In this document: positions 7,685 to 16,729 of the stretch, in pieces
How the letters are laid out: each line of letters starts with the position of its first letter
Position numbering within the stretch: position 1 is the stretch's first letter
NCBI RefSeq assembly: GCF_940670765.1
Contig: NZ_CALNVW010000051.1
Span: forward strand, 1-64,000
Length of the DNA: 64,000 nucleotides
Direction: 5' to 3'
Origin: Streptomyces sp. A 4/2
GTDB taxonomy: Bacteria; Actinomycetota; Actinomycetes; Streptomycetales; Streptomycetaceae
Made by a program: the position numbers and the translations under genes
Notes under the pieces: generated by a model
Database searches by the model: none
Told to the model about the DNA's origin: nothing
What the model saw: only the letters and a program-made list of their open reading frames with translations

Positions 7685-9820
7685 TCAGGCGGGCCGTTTC
7701 AGCACGGTCAGGCTCCGCCCGATCAGCGCCAGCCGGTCACCCGCGTCGACCTTCGGCCCCCGGCCGGGCGGCACACCGTCCTCATGGGCCGTGTCGACGA
7801 CGACCTCCCACTGCCTGCCGTGGCTCACCGGCACCACGAACTCGATCTCGTCCGCACTCGCGTTGAACATCAGCAGGAACGAGTCGTCGGCGATCCGCTC
7901 GCCCCGCGTACCCGGCTCGGAGATGGCGTTCCCGTTCAGGAAGACCGACAGTGCCTTGGCGTGCGCGGCCTGCCAGTCCCGCTGGACCATCTCCTCGCCC
8001 TCCGGGGTGAACCAGGCGATGTCGGAGAGGTCGTCATGGGTGCCCTCCACCGGACGCCCGTGGAAGAACCGCCGCCTCCGGAAGACCGGATGCTCCCGCC
8101 GCAGCGCCACCATCGCCCGGGTGAAGGCCAGCAGCGAGCTGCGCCCGCCGTCCTCGGAGCGGACCTGCTCGGGATCGGGCCAGTGCACCCAGGCCAGCTC
8201 GCTGTCCTGGCAGTACGCGTTGTTGTTGCCGCGCTGGGTACGGGCGAACTCGTCGCCGTGGCTCAGCATCGGCACCCCCTGCGAGAGCAGCAGGGTGGCC
8301 ACGAAGTTCCGCATCTGACGCTCCCGCAGTTCCAGCACCGCGGGGTCGTCGCTCGCGCCCTCGGCGCCGCAGTTCCACGACCGGTTGTGGCTCTCGCCGT
8401 CCCGGTTGTTCTCGCCGTTGGCCTCGTTGTGCTTGTCGTTGTACGCGACCAGGTCGTGCAGGGTGAAGCCGTCGTGGCAGGTGGTGAAGTTGATCGAGGC
8501 GAGCGGGCGCCGCCCGTCGTCCTGGTACAGGTCGGACGAGCCGGTGAGCCGCCCGGCGAACTCCGCGAGCGTCCGCGGCTCTCCGCGCCACAGGTCCCGC
8601 ACGGTGTCGCGGTACTTGCCGTTCCACTCCGTCCACAGCGGCGGGAAGTTCCCCACCTGGTAGCCGCCCTCGCCGACGTCCCACGGCTCGGCGATCAGCT
8701 TCACCTGCGAGACCACCGGGTCCTGCTGCACCAGGTCGAAGAAGGACGACAGCCGGTCGACCTCGTGGAACTGGCGGGCCAGGGTGGCGGCGAGGTCGAA
8801 GCGGAAGCCGTCGATGTGCATCTCGGTCACCCAGTACCGCAACGAGTCCATGATCAGCTGGAGCACGTGCGGGGAGCGCATCAGCAGACTGTTGCCGGTG
8901 CCCGTGGTGTCCATGTAGTAGTGCGGATCGCCGGTGAGCCGGTAGTACGAGGCGTTGTCGAGGCCGCGGAAGGAGAGGGTCGGCCCCAGGTGGTTGCCCT
9001 CGGCGGTGTGGTTGTAGACGACATCGAGGATGACCTCGATCCCGGCCTCGTGCAGGGCCCGGACGGCCTGCTTGAATTCGAGGACCTGCTCACCGCGGTC
9101 GCCCCACGAGGCGTAGGCGTTGTGCGGGGCGAAGAAACCGATGGTGTTGTAGCCCCAGTAGTTGGAGAGCCCGGTGTCCTCAAGACGGTGGTCGTTGACG
9201 AACTGGTGAACGGGCATCAGCTCCAGGGCCGTGACGCCCAGTTCCGTCAGGTGCTCGATGACCGCCGGATGCGCGAGCGCCGCGTACGTCCCGCGCATCT
9301 CGTCGGGCAGAGCCGGATGGAGCATCGTCAGGCCCTTCACATGGGCCTCGTAGAGCACGGTCTCGTGGTACGGCGTCCGCGGCAGCCGGTCGTCGCCCCA
9401 GTCGAAGTACGGATTGACGACCACCGAGGTCATCGTGTGCGGGGCGGAGTCCAGGTCGTTGCGCGAGTTCGGCCGGCCGAAGTGGTAGCCGTACACCGAC
9501 TCGTCCCACTTGACCTGCCCGCTCACCGCCTTGGCGTACGGGTCGAGGAGCAGCTTCGCGGAGTTGCAGCGCTGCCCGTTCTCCGGAGCGTACGGGCCGT
9601 GCACCCGGAATCCGTACCGCTGCCCCGGCATGATGCCCGGCAGATAGGCATGGCGTACGAAGGCGTCGGTCTCCCGCAGCTCCACCGCCGTCTCTGAACC
9701 GTCGTCGTGCAGCAGGCACAACTCGATTCGGTCGGCGGCCTCCGAAAAGACCGCAAAGTTGGTCCCGGCGCCGTCGTACGTGGCACCGAGGGGGTATGTC
9801 TGTCCCGGCCAGACCTGCAT
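7685..9820 (-). CDS. glgX: glycogen debranching protein GlgX
   Basis: 711 aa GH13 isoamylase-type enzyme that removes alpha-1,6 branches from (phosphorylase-trimmed) glycogen, also named TreX in trehalose operons. An N-terminal CBM48-like domain (YPLGATYDGAGTNFAVFSEAADRIELCL) precedes the barrel. Catalytic regions are VILDVVYNHTAEG, DGFRFDLAATL (nucleophile Asp), KLIAEPWDVG (acid/base Glu) and FTTCHDGFTLHDLV. It is full length. With treY downstream it supplies linear maltodextrins for trehalose formation. The start is ATG at 9820. Confidence 0.95.
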   Translation of the reverse strand: MQVWPGQTYPLGATYDGAGTNFAVFSEAADRIELCLLHDDGSETAVELRETDAFVRHAYLPGIMPGQRYGFRVHGPYAPENGQRCNSAKLLLDPYAKAVSGQVKWDESVYGYHFGRPNSRNDLDSAPHTMTSVVVNPYFDWGDDRLPRTPYHETVLYEAHVKGLTMLHPALPDEMRGTYAALAHPAVIEHLTELGVTALELMPVHQFVNDHRLEDTGLSNYWGYNTIGFFAPHNAYASWGDRGEQVLEFKQAVRALHEAGIEVILDVVYNHTAEGNHLGPTLSFRGLDNASYYRLTGDPHYYMDTTGTGNSLLMRSPHVLQLIMDSLRYWVTEMHIDGFRFDLAATLARQFHEVDRLSSFFDLVQQDPVVSQVKLIAEPWDVGEGGYQVGNFPPLWTEWNGKYRDTVRDLWRGEPRTLAEFAGRLTGSSDLYQDDGRRPLASINFTTCHDGFTLHDLVAYNDKHNEANGENNRDGESHNRSWNCGAEGASDDPAVLELRERQMRNFVATLLLSQGVPMLSHGDEFARTQRGNNNAYCQDSELAWVHWPDPEQVRSEDGGRSSLLAFTRAMVALRREHPVFRRRRFFHGRPVEGTHDDLSDIAWFTPEGEEMVQRDWQAAHAKALSVFLNGNAISEPGTRGERIADDSFLLMFNASADEIEFVVPVSHGRQWEVVVDTAHEDGVPPGRGPKVDAGDRLALIGRSLTVLKRPA

Positions 9821-10036
9821 GGGAAGGACTCTTCCACACTCCGTGCCAAGTCGGGCGTGTCAGCGCCTTCTCGCCACGAACCACTACGAATCCCCTCACC
9901 CGGCCGCAACTGTCGTGAGAACGGTCACCACGAATAGGGGAGTTGAGAAAGGAGCCTGTGCAAGCGGCTGCACCGGCTCCCGCCCGCGGAGTACCCTTCC
10001 TTGATCGTTGCAGGGGGAGTGAGAGGCGGTACGCGG

Positions 10037-11269
10037 GTGGGCTCGGGAGGGCTGGAGCTACCCCCAGGTGACCCAGGTCACGACGGGGGCTCCACAGGTG
10101 TCTCACCCGGAGCGGTCTCGCTGGCGCGGCCCATGGAGATCGGGGCGGAACTCGACTGGGGAGCGGACGCCTGGAACGAGGTGCGCACCCGGGCCCAGCG
10201 GGCCGGGCGCGCCTACATCTGGCTGAACCTCGTGGAGCAGCGGCTCCGCGCGGTGGTGGCCGCTGTGCTGCGCCCCATCTACGAACCGGTGCACGGCGAC
10301 GACTGGGTGGTCGCCGCGGCGGGCCCGGCCGGTCAGGAGTGGGTGCAGCGTGCCGTCGCCGTACGGGAGGTCTCGCGCCGCAAGGGCTATCTGCTCGACC
10401 CGGCCGACGACAACGTGCTCAGCTTCCTCACCCTCCCGCAGCTGCGGGAGCTGATGGTGCAGCACTGGCCGTGCTTCGAGCCGTACTACGACGACCGGCG
10501 CGACGTGGAACTGGCTCTGGACGAGCTGGAGGTCACCCGGAACGTCGTCTCGCGCAACCGCGCCCTGTCCCAGGCGGTGCTGGCCCAGGCCGAGCGGGCC
10601 TCCTCGCGGCTGCTCGACATCCTGGGGGCGGGTTCCGGCGCGCCCACCGCCGACCGGCTCCCGGTGGACGCCGTCGAGGACCTGGTGGGCGACCGTTACG
10701 CGGACGTCGTCAGCGTCCACCCGGACCGGGTCCGCCTCCAGCGGCAGATCCCGGCCGAGGACCTCTTCGGCGGTGCCCGCCGGCTCGACGCGATAGGGAT
10801 AGGCCTGAACCTCCTCGTCCAGAACTTCTCGGGCCGGCGGCTGATCCGGCTGGCCGAGTCGGGCTGCCGGGTCCGGCTGCTGTTCCTCAACCCGGCGAGC
10901 AGCGCCGTGAAGCGGCGCGAGCGGGAACTGGGACTGAAGAAGGGCGAGCTGAGCCGGTCGGTGGAGATGAACATCCTGCACATGCGCCGGGTCCGGTCCC
11001 GGCTGCGGGACCCGGGTGCCTTCGAGATCCATGTCTTCGACGAGACCCCGCGTTTCATGGCGTGTCTGGTCGACGGCGACGGATCGGACGGCCTCGCGGT
11101 GGTCCAGTCGTATCTGCGCAAGGCCCGTGGCATGGAGGCCCCGGTGCTGGTGCTGCGGGGCGGCGGCCGGGCGGTGGTCCGGCACGGTCAGGACGCCGAG
11201 CACGGCCTCTTCGAGACGTACCGCGACGAGTTCGAGTCCGTATGGGCCGATTCCCGCCCGGTCTCCTGA
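10037..11269 (+). CDS. SAV2148 family HEPN domain protein
   Basis: 410 aa, highly charged, with no signal or membrane segment. The sequence PMEIGAELDWGADAWNEVRTRAQ and the following helices match a protein I recognise from Streptomyces as the SAV2148 family, described as carrying a HEPN domain; that name is from memory, not a search. An RxxxxN/H RNase motif could not be assigned with certainty. GTG at 10037 is preferred over TTG at 10001 because GAGAGGCGG ends 7 nt upstream and the protein then begins with the family's GSGGLELPPGD. It is divergent from glgX (216 bp gap). Its role is unknown. Confidence 0.75.
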   Translation: MGSGGLELPPGDPGHDGGSTGVSPGAVSLARPMEIGAELDWGADAWNEVRTRAQRAGRAYIWLNLVEQRLRAVVAAVLRPIYEPVHGDDWVVAAAGPAGQEWVQRAVAVREVSRRKGYLLDPADDNVLSFLTLPQLRELMVQHWPCFEPYYDDRRDVELALDELEVTRNVVSRNRALSQAVLAQAERASSRLLDILGAGSGAPTADRLPVDAVEDLVGDRYADVVSVHPDRVRLQRQIPAEDLFGGARRLDAIGIGLNLLVQNFSGRRLIRLAESGCRVRLLFLNPASSAVKRRERELGLKKGELSRSVEMNILHMRRVRSRLRDPGAFEIHVFDETPRFMACLVDGDGSDGLAVVQSYLRKARGMEAPVLVLRGGGRAVVRHGQDAEHGLFETYRDEFESVWADSRPVS

Positions 11270-11365
11270 CGGAGGGTGCGCCACCGGGTCGCGCCGGGGG
11301 CGTTGTCAGTGGCGCATGCGAGGGTGGTTCCCACTTGGGGGAAAGCACCACGAAGGAGGGCCGCC

Positions 11366-12100
11366 ATGAGCTGGCATCGGGGACCGCTGGTCGGCTTCGA
11401 CCTGGAGACGACCGGCACGGATCCGCTTCAGGCGCGGATCGTGACAGCCGCGATCGTCGAAGTACGGGACGCGGAAGTGGTGCGTCGCCACGACTGGCTG
11501 GCCGACCCGGGGGTGCTGATCCCGGCGCAGGCGTCGGAGATCCACGGCATCTCCAGCGAGCGGGCGGTGGCGGAGGGCAGGCCGGTGCGGGAAGTGGCCC
11601 GTGAGATAGCCGAGGTGCTCGCCGGGTACTGGGCGCTCGGCGTGCCGGTCATCGCGTACAACGCCGCGTTCGATCTGTCGCTGCTCGCCGCCGAGTTGCG
11701 CCGGCACGGCCTGCCGCGCCTGGCGGAGGCCGCGCCCGTCATCGACCCGCTCACCATCGACCGGGCCGTCGACCGCTTCCGCCGGGGCAAGCGCACCCTG
11801 GAGGCGGCCTGCGGCGAGTACGGAGTGGTCCTCGAATCGGCGCACGAGGCGTCGGCCGACGCGCTGGCCGCGGTGCGGGTGGCGATCGCGATCGCCGAGC
11901 GGCATCCGCAGGTCGCCGCGCTGGACCTCGCCGACCTGCACCGCAGCCAGATCGGGTGGTACGCGGAGTGGGCCACCGACTTCCAGAAGTTCCTGCGGCG
12001 GAAGGGGAACGCGGACGCGGTGGTGGACACGGCCTGGCCGCTGCGCGAGGCGCCGCCGACCGCCGTCCGGGCTCCGGCCGGACCGGCAGCCGGGTCCTGA
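11366..12100 (+). CDS. 3'-5' exonuclease, DnaQ/epsilon-like
   Basis: 244 aa. The DEDDh exonuclease motifs are visible: Exo I GFDLETTGTDP at residues 8-18, Exo II VIAYNAAFDLSLLA and Exo III HEASADALAAVRVA. The ATG at 11366 has a strong AAGGAGGG 5 nt upstream, so an earlier in-frame start is unlikely. It is probably a single-strand DNA or RNA trimming exonuclease used in repair rather than the replicative epsilon subunit, since no polymerase-binding tail is seen. It lies 96 bp after the HEPN gene on the same strand. Confidence 0.88.
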   Translation: MSWHRGPLVGFDLETTGTDPLQARIVTAAIVEVRDAEVVRRHDWLADPGVLIPAQASEIHGISSERAVAEGRPVREVAREIAEVLAGYWALGVPVIAYNAAFDLSLLAAELRRHGLPRLAEAAPVIDPLTIDRAVDRFRRGKRTLEAACGEYGVVLESAHEASADALAAVRVAIAIAERHPQVAALDLADLHRSQIGWYAEWATDFQKFLRRKGNADAVVDTAWPLREAPPTAVRAPAGPAAGS

Positions 12101-12161
12101 GCCGTGGACAGGGTCTTGCGGGCAGGTCTCCCGGGCAGGTCTCGGACGGGTCCCGGACGTC

Positions 12162-13013
12162 CTAGAAGGGGTACCAGCGGACTTCCGGGTCGTTGTCCCG
12201 CAGCGAGGCCACCCTCCGGCGGAACTCGGCCAGCGCCTTGGGGTTGGCCGGGGCGTGCTGAGCCACCCAGGCGCAGCTCGCCGTCTCGCGGGCGCCGCGC
12301 AGTACCGCGCAGCCGTCCCACTCGCGTACGTCCCAGCCGTAGCCACGGGTGAAGGTGTCGTACGCCTCCGGGGCCAGGCCGTAGCGGTCGCGGGAGAGGG
12401 CCATCACGACCAGGTCGTGTTCCCGCAGGTCCGAGGAGAAGGTCTCCAGGTCGACGAGGACCGGCCCCCCGGGGCCGACATGGACGTTCCGGGTCAGCGC
12501 GTCGCCGTGGATCGGGCCGGGCGGCAGGTGAGGTGTCAGCACGGCTGCCGCCGAGGCGAACCCGTCACGGCGCTCGCGCAGATAGTCGGCGTCCGCCGGA
12601 TCGATGGCGTCCCCGGCCAGCCGCAGCCAGCGCTCGACACCGCCGAGGAGCTCGCGCCGGGGGAGCGGGAACGCGGGGGCGGGCAGCGCGTGGACGGCGC
12701 GCAGCAGTACGGCGAGGTCGGCGGGCCCGGCCGGGCGGACCGCGTCGGGGAGCCGGTGCCAGAGCGTCACGGGGTGACCGTCGACCAGCCGCGCCTTCGG
12801 CTCGGCCGCGCGGACCGCGGGGATGCCCGCCTCCGCCAGCCAGTCGGCGATGGACAGTTCGCGCTCGGCCCGCTCCAGCAGGGCCGCGTCCCGGCCCACC
12901 TTGACGACGAGCCCGCCGGACGCGAACACCGCGTTCTCGCCCAGGGCCAGCAGCGCCGCGTCCTGCGCCAGACCTGCCGCCGCCAGTACGTCCCGCGCCC
13001 TGGACTCGTCCAT
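12162..13013 (-). CDS. aminoglycoside phosphotransferase family protein
   Basis: 283 aa with an APH/choline-kinase fold. The ATP-binding lobe has GENAVFASGGLVVKVGR. The catalytic loop is GPIHGDALTRNVHV (HGDxxxxN, Brenner motif) and the metal-binding segment is VLVDLETFSSD. Many Streptomyces proteins of this family are not resistance enzymes, so the substrate is open. ATG at 13013 is chosen because GGGAG lies about 7 nt upstream. It is divergent from the macrolide glycosyltransferase gene, with a palindromic site in the 190-bp gap. Confidence 0.82.
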   Translation of the reverse strand: MDESRARDVLAAAGLAQDAALLALGENAVFASGGLVVKVGRDAALLERAERELSIADWLAEAGIPAVRAAEPKARLVDGHPVTLWHRLPDAVRPAGPADLAVLLRAVHALPAPAFPLPRRELLGGVERWLRLAGDAIDPADADYLRERRDGFASAAAVLTPHLPPGPIHGDALTRNVHVGPGGPVLVDLETFSSDLREHDLVVMALSRDRYGLAPEAYDTFTRGYGWDVREWDGCAVLRGARETASCAWVAQHAPANPKALAEFRRRVASLRDNDPEVRWYPF

Positions 13014-13171
13014 GTGATGTCTCCCGCTCTCGTTGGAACAGGCCAAGTTTCGCATCCGTGCGGGCAGGCCCGTTCGGCGGAGGGCAGCGGGCGGGCGGTC
13101 GGCGACGGGCGGCCGGCGGTCGGTGGGCGCACCGCGGGGTGCCCCGTGGGCTGCCCCCGAATATTAAGTGT

Positions 13172-13185
13172 ACGAGACGTCTCGT
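13172..13185. promoter_or_regulatory. perfect 14-bp palindrome, likely operator
   Basis: ACGAGACGTCTCGT is a perfect inverted repeat ending 18 bp before the ATG of the glycosyltransferase. A TACCGT hexamer at 13192-13197, 6 nt before that ATG, could be a -10 box of a leaderless transcript, so a bound protein would block the promoter. The shape suits a TetR-family dimer, but no such gene is adjacent. This is inference from position and symmetry. Confidence 0.55.
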
Positions 13186-13203
13186 CTCGCCTACCGTGAA
13201 GGC

Positions 13204-14415
13204 ATGACTTCTCCGAAGCGCGCCCATATCGCCATGTTCTCCATCGCGGCCTCCGGTCACGTGAACCCGAGCATCGAAGTGATCCGGGAACTCGTCGCCC
13301 GTGGCCACCGCGTCACGTACGCGATCCCCGAGTCGTTCGCCGGCAAGGTCGCGGAGACCGGCGCCGAGCCCGTCGTCTACACCTCGACGCTCCCCACCGA
13401 CGACGACCCCGAGGCCTGGGGCACCGAGGTGATCGAGCACGTCGAGCCGTTCCTCCGCGACGCCATCACCGTGCTGCCGCAGCTGATCGACGCACACGAA
13501 GGGGCGGACGGAGTCGGCGTGCCCGACCTGATCGTCCACGACATCACCTCCTACCCGGCGATCGTCCTGTCCCGCCGCTGGAACGTCCCCGACGTCTCGC
13601 TCTCCCCCAACCTGGTCGCCTGGCGGGGGTACGAGCAGGAGGTCGGCGAACCGATGACCGCCCAGCTGATGGCCACCGAGCGCGGCCGGGCGTACTACGA
13701 CCGCTTCCACGCCTGGCTGGAGTCCCAGGGCATCGACGAACACCCCGACCCGTTCGTCGGCCGCCCCCGCCGCAGCATCGTCCTCATCCCCCGCGCGATG
13801 CAGCCGAACGCCGACCGCGTCGACGAGGACGTGTACACCTTCGTCGGCGCCTGCCAGGGCGACCGCGGAGAACAGGGCGGCTGGCAGCGGCCGGACGGTG
13901 CCGAGAAGGTTCTGCTGGTCTCGCTCGGGTCGACGTTCACCAAACAGCCCGGCTTCTACCGCGAGTGCATCAAGGCCTTCGGAGACCTGCCCGGCTGGCA
14001 TGTGGTGCTCCAGATCGGCAAGTTCATCGACCCGGCCGAACTGGGCCCGGTCCCGGCCAACTTCGAGGTGCTGAGCTGGGCGCCGCAACTCGCGATCCTC
14101 AAGCAGGCCGACGCGTTCATCACGCACGCGGGCGCGGGCGGCAGCCAGGAGGGCCTCGCCACCGGCACACCGATGGTCGCCGTCCCACAGGCCGTCGACC
14201 AGTTCTCCAACGCGGACATGCTCCAGTCGCTGGGCGTCGCCCGGCACGTACCGATGGCGGAGGCCACCGCCGCGACCCTGCGCGACACGGTGCTCGCCGT
14301 GGCCGGTGACCCCGAGGTGGCGGAGCGGCTGACGCGGATCCGTGAGGAGATGGCGGGGGAGGGCGGTACGAAGCGGGCGGCCGACCTCATCGAGGCCGAA
14401 CTGCCCGCCCGGTGA
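13204..14415 (+). CDS. mgt: macrolide glycosyltransferase (OleD/Mgt family)
   Basis: 403 aa GT1 family enzyme, GT-B fold, expected to transfer glucose from UDP-glucose to macrolides or other phenolic and alcohol acceptors, which inactivates antibiotics. N-terminal MFSIAASGHVNPSIEVIRELVARGHRVTYAIPE carries the catalytic His of the family. The donor site is WAPQLAILKQADAFITHAGAGGSQEGLATGTPMVAVP. The ATG at 13204 has little ribosome site and a -10-like hexamer just upstream, so it may be leaderless. It is divergent from an APH-family gene. The stop codon lies inside a 21-bp tandem repeat. Confidence 0.9.
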   Translation: MTSPKRAHIAMFSIAASGHVNPSIEVIRELVARGHRVTYAIPESFAGKVAETGAEPVVYTSTLPTDDDPEAWGTEVIEHVEPFLRDAITVLPQLIDAHEGADGVGVPDLIVHDITSYPAIVLSRRWNVPDVSLSPNLVAWRGYEQEVGEPMTAQLMATERGRAYYDRFHAWLESQGIDEHPDPFVGRPRRSIVLIPRAMQPNADRVDEDVYTFVGACQGDRGEQGGWQRPDGAEKVLLVSLGSTFTKQPGFYRECIKAFGDLPGWHVVLQIGKFIDPAELGPVPANFEVLSWAPQLAILKQADAFITHAGAGGSQEGLATGTPMVAVPQAVDQFSNADMLQSLGVARHVPMAEATAATLRDTVLAVAGDPEVAERLTRIREEMAGEGGTKRAADLIEAELPAR

Positions 14416-14470
14416 AGCGGACGGCCCGCCCGGTGAAGCGAACTGCCCACCCGGTGAAGCGGACGGCCCG
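14403..14470. repeat. 21-bp tandem repeat spanning the mgt stop
   Basis: Three imperfect copies with period 21 bp. The shared core GGTGAAGCG starts at 14411, 14432 and 14453. The first copy contains the TGA of the glycosyltransferase gene, so unit loss or gain would leave the protein end unchanged while altering the 3' untranslated region. Confidence 0.8.
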
Positions 14471-14515
14471 TCGCGGCACGGGACCCCTGTCCGTGCCCCG
14501 CACTATGTTCGTCCC

Positions 14516-15064
14516 ATGACGAACAAGTACGCGGTTCTGCTGCGCGGGATCAACGTGAGCGGGCACCGGAAGGTACCGATGGCCGAGCTCAGAACAGTGC
14601 TCGCCGAACTCGGCCACGGCGATGTCCGTACGTACCTCAACAGCGGGAACGCGGCCTTCAGCAGCGACGCGACGGACGAGGACGTGCTCGCCGCAGGAGT
14701 GGAGCAGGCCATCGAGGACCACTTCGGTTTCCACGTCGACTGCCTCGTGCGCGGCGGCCCGTACCTGCGGGCCGTCGCCGAGGCCTGTCCGTTCCCGGCG
14801 GCGGAGCTGGAAGGCAGGCAACTCCATGTCACCTACTTCTCGGGCCCCGTCACCCCCGAGCGGTTCGCCGCCCTCGACCCGCAGACGTATCTGCCGGAGG
14901 AGTTCAGGCTCGGCGACCGCGCCCTCTACCTCTACGCCCCGGACGGACTCGGCCGCTCCAAGCTCGCGGAACAGCTGAGCCGGCCCGGCCTGAACCGGGG
15001 GATCAACGGCACGTCCCGCAACTGGAACACCGTCGTCAAACTGCTGGAGATGACCGCCGACTGA
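14516..15064 (+). CDS. DUF1697 domain protein
   Basis: 182 aa matching DUF1697 from end to end: YAVLLRGINVSGHRKVPMAELR, LGHGDVRTYLNSGNAAFSS, and the C-terminal TSRNWNTVVKLLEM. The family has no established function. ATG at 14516 gives the standard family N-terminus. The 3' end overlaps the ABC ATPase gene by 29 bp on the opposite strand. Confidence 0.9.
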   Translation: MTNKYAVLLRGINVSGHRKVPMAELRTVLAELGHGDVRTYLNSGNAAFSSDATDEDVLAAGVEQAIEDHFGFHVDCLVRGGPYLRAVAEACPFPAAELEGRQLHVTYFSGPVTPERFAALDPQTYLPEEFRLGDRALYLYAPDGLGRSKLAEQLSRPGLNRGINGTSRNWNTVVKLLEMTAD

Positions 15065-15854
15065 CGTCGCCCATCGCCCGTGCCGCCCACCGCCCGTCCG
15101 TGCGGGTGATCCGTACCGGGTGGTCGAAGCACTTGCTGACCTGGTCGGTCGTGAGCACCTCGTCGGCGGGGCCCGAGCCCAGGCACCGGCCACCGCTCAG
15201 CAGCATCGCGTGCGTGGTGGACGCGGGCAGCTCCTCCAGGTGGTGGGTGACCAGAATCGTCGCCAGCTCCGGATGCTCACCGCGCAGTTCGTCCAGGCTG
15301 CTCAACAGCTGTTCACGGGCGGCGAGATCCAGGCCGGTGGCCGGCTCGTCGAGCAGCACCAGCCGCGGGCTCGGCATCAGCGCGCGGGCGATGAGCGTAC
15401 GGCCCCGCTCACCCTGCGAGAGCGTCGGCCAGCGGGACTCGGCCTTCTCGCCGCCCATGCCGAGCATCCGCAGCAGCCGCTCGGCCCGGCCGATCTGCTC
15501 GGCCGTCGGCGACCAGCGCGGGACCGGCTCGATCGAGTTGGTCAGCCCGGTCAGGACGACGTCGCGGACCCGCAGCGGCGAGTGCAGCGGATGGCGCGGA
15601 TTGATGTGCCCCAGATGGGACCGGAGTTCCCGCAGATCCACCCGGCCGAGGGTGCGCCCCAGGATCTCCACCGTCCCCCGGGTCGGATGGGTCACCGCGC
15701 CCAGCAGACCGAGCAGGGTCGACTTGCCCGCGCCGTTGGCACCGAGCAGAGCCCAGTGCTCCCCGCTGTGCACGGTTATCGAGACCGAGTCCAGCAGCAG
15801 ATTCCCGTCCCGTACGAAATCGACGTCGTCCGCCCGGATCACGACGGTACTCAC
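15036..15854 (-). CDS. ABC transporter ATP-binding protein
   Basis: 272 aa single nucleotide-binding domain. Walker A is GANGAGKST (residues 38-46), the signature is LSQGERGRTLIARAL, Walker B is LVLLDEPATGLD and the switch His is in LVTHHLEEL. No permease or binding protein gene adjoins, so the transported substrate, or whether it is a transporter at all, is unknown. The GTG start at 15854 overlaps the aldo/keto reductase stop as GTGA, so the two are translationally coupled. The 3' end overlaps the DUF1697 gene. Confidence 0.87.
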   Translation of the reverse strand: MSTVVIRADDVDFVRDGNLLLDSVSITVHSGEHWALLGANGAGKSTLLGLLGAVTHPTRGTVEILGRTLGRVDLRELRSHLGHINPRHPLHSPLRVRDVVLTGLTNSIEPVPRWSPTAEQIGRAERLLRMLGMGGEKAESRWPTLSQGERGRTLIARALMPSPRLVLLDEPATGLDLAAREQLLSSLDELRGEHPELATILVTHHLEELPASTTHAMLLSGGRCLGSGPADEVLTTDQVSKCFDHPVRITRTDGRWAARAMGDVSRRSSPAV

Positions 15855-16693
15855 AGGTCGTTCAGCTCCTTCATTTCTTCCTCGGACAGGCGCAGCTCTG
15901 CCGCGTCCACGTTCTCGTCCAGATGTCCGAGCGAGCCGGTGCCGGGTGTCGGGAGCAGGACGGGGGAACGGTGCAGCAGCCAGGCCAGCGCGAGCTGGCC
16001 CCTGGTGGCGCCATGGCGTTCGGCGATCGCGGTCAGTGCCGATGAGGCCTCGCCGGTCAGAGCGCCGTTGGACAGCGGGAACCAGGGCAGAAACGCGAGG
16101 CCGTGGCGCTCGCACGCCGCCAACACGTCCGCCGACGCGCGGTCGAGGAGATTGAAGCGGTTCTGCACCGAGGCGATCCCGGTCAGGGAGAGCGCCTGCT
16201 CGAGCTGATCGGCGGTAATGGTGTCCAGGCCGATGTACCGGATCTTACCCTCCTGCCGCAAGGCATCGAGGGCGCCCAACTGCTCGGCCATCGGGACGTC
16301 CGGATCGAGCCGGTGCAGCTGGTACAGGTCGATCGTGTCCACCCGCAGCCGCCGCAGACTCGCCTCGCACATCGCGCGCAGCTGCTCGGGACGGCCCGCG
16401 ATGTGCCAGGCGTCGGGGCCGGTACGGACGACTCCGCCCTTGGTGGCGATCACCAGGCCGGCCGGGTACGGGTGCAGGGCCTCGGCGATCAGCTCTTCCG
16501 CGATGTCGGGCCCGTAGTTGTCGGCGGTGTCGATGAGGGTGACGCCGCGCTCGACCGCCCGCCGCAGTACGTCCCGCGCGTCCTGCCGTGCGCCGCGCGG
16601 GCCCCAGTACCCGGCGCCGGTCAGCTGCGCCGTACCGAAACCGATGCGCCGTACCGGCAGCTCACCGCCGAGCCGAAAAGTGTCCCTGATCAT
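15851..16693 (-). CDS. aldo/keto reductase
   Basis: 280 aa TIM-barrel NADPH-dependent oxidoreductase. The catalytic tetrad is visible: Asp and Tyr in LIDTADNYGPD, Lys in VIATKGG and His in LYQLHRLDPD. A C-terminal cofactor segment reads PVLLPTPGTGSLGHLDENV. It is first in a two-gene unit with the ABC ATPase (4-bp overlap). It is divergent from the ketopantoate reductase-like gene with only 36 bp between start codons. The substrate is unknown. Confidence 0.92.
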   Translation of the reverse strand: MIRDTFRLGGELPVRRIGFGTAQLTGAGYWGPRGARQDARDVLRRAVERGVTLIDTADNYGPDIAEELIAEALHPYPAGLVIATKGGVVRTGPDAWHIAGRPEQLRAMCEASLRRLRVDTIDLYQLHRLDPDVPMAEQLGALDALRQEGKIRYIGLDTITADQLEQALSLTGIASVQNRFNLLDRASADVLAACERHGLAFLPWFPLSNGALTGEASSALTAIAERHGATRGQLALAWLLHRSPVLLPTPGTGSLGHLDENVDAAELRLSEEEMKELNDL

Positions 16694-16729
16694 GGCTGGA
16701 CGCTATCCGACTGTGCCAGAGTCGCCCGT

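Noticed and set aside
5444..9697. Very long open frame on the plus strand across treY and glgX
   Set aside because: It is the antisense of two genes with strong GH13 motifs. The protein is low-complexity Arg/Gly/Pro with no domain, as expected for a shadow frame in GC-rich DNA.
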